From an uncultured Lachnospiraceae bacterium (GTDB lineage Bacteria; Bacillota; Clostridia; Lachnospirales; Lachnospiraceae), in contig CAMFDJ010000003.1 in NCBI GenBank assembly GCA_945949085.1, positions 62,001 to 126,000 on the forward strand: DNA of 64,000 nucleotides. The letters are read 5' to 3'. This document shows positions 63,954-64,000 of this stretch, piece by piece (within the stretch, counting starts at the first letter, position 1; every line of letters starts with the position of its first letter). Both the position numbers and the translations under genes were made by a program. The notes below the pieces were generated by a model that had not been told where the DNA came from, did not search any database, and saw nothing but the letters and a program-made list of their open reading frames with translations.

Positions 63954-64000
63954 CCTGCATTTCCTCTACTATAGATTTTATCCTGTCAAAATACCGGTTA
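63901..64000 (-). CDS. Possible 3' end of a further gene upstream of mcrC
   Basis: From the window edge a minus-strand frame is open for 32 codons (NRYFDRIKSIVEEMQDDE...) and stops at 63901, overlapping the mcrC start by 53 bp. The charged helical sequence looks coding, but the overlap is long and no start is visible. Low confidence. Confidence 0.3.
   Translation of the reverse strand, partial: NRYFDRIKSIVEEMQDDESSSLGRRLERTKDN

Noticed and set aside
1..64000. tRNA, rRNA or known riboswitch
   Set aside because: I looked for T-loop motifs, rRNA-like stretches and common riboswitch cores in the gaps and saw none I could support.

Overview
The window looks like the chromosome of a spore-forming, low-to-mid GC Firmicute, most likely a Lachnospiraceae-type gut Clostridium. 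The evidence is a set of sporulation genes (gpr, spoIIP, sigK without a pro-sequence), strong AGGAGG-type ribosome sites, the clostridial order gpr/rpsT/spoIIP/lepA/hemW, a LytR-CpsA-Psr/BY-kinase capsule operon, and a PD-(D/E)XK protein with MEKG tail repeats. I saw no rRNA, tRNA or CRISPR array.

Layout. 1-2.5 kb: end of an M23 peptidase, a CtpA-type S41 protease and a GT14 glycosyltransferase, closed by a terminator. 2.5-18.6 kb is an accessory, defence-island-like region. It holds an XRE-Uma2 fusion behind a 74-bp-phased array of inverted repeats, a 63-aa protein, and a four-gene operon (VWA/DUF2201-like protein, unknown 334-aa protein, MoxR ATPase, CbxX-type AAA ATPase) whose leader carries a terminator-like stem-loop. 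Next come an HTH regulator antisense to the operon end, an unknown 212-aa gene, a broken GHKL-ATPase/DUF3883 gene, a STAND-like NTPase with helical repeats, a decayed second copy of the 212-aa gene's promoter, and an IS110 element with a bridge-RNA-like hairpin. 18.7-30.9 kb: a double-length YfhO membrane protein, then a minus-strand cluster for a CDP-3,6-dideoxyhexose (rfbF, rfbH, rfbG and a terminal SDR reductase) with an unrelated AAA ATPase behind an array of GTTATAAC palindromes.

30.9-46.3 kb is mostly housekeeping on the minus strand: dprA, comM, a PD-(D/E)XK protein with a separate duplicate of its C-terminal tail, pilT, sigK, hemW, lepA, spoIIP, rpsT, then gpr (plus) and a TPM/zinc-ribbon pair. 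Sigma-E-like and sigma-E/K-like promoters can be read directly upstream of spoIIP and sigK. 46.6-48.8 kb is an amino-acid ABC transporter whose binding protein is circularly permuted. 48.9-53.9 kb: a small Cys-rich protein, tcdA, the xpaC-telA pair, a cupin and VanZ.

54-60 kb is the head of a capsule/exopolysaccharide operon read leftward from a clear promoter at 60.1 kb (CpsB phosphatase, LCP ligase, chain-length protein, BY-kinase, a Lys-rich secreted protein and a CapD/PglF-type dehydratase). After a nitroreductase, the window ends in an McrBC-type restriction pair (60.9-64 kb).

The best candidates for something undescribed are the VWA-334aa-MoxR-CbxX operon with its attenuator-like leader, the circularly permuted binding protein, the stand-alone tail of the PD-(D/E)XK nuclease, and the duplicated promoter of the 212-aa/GHKL cassette.
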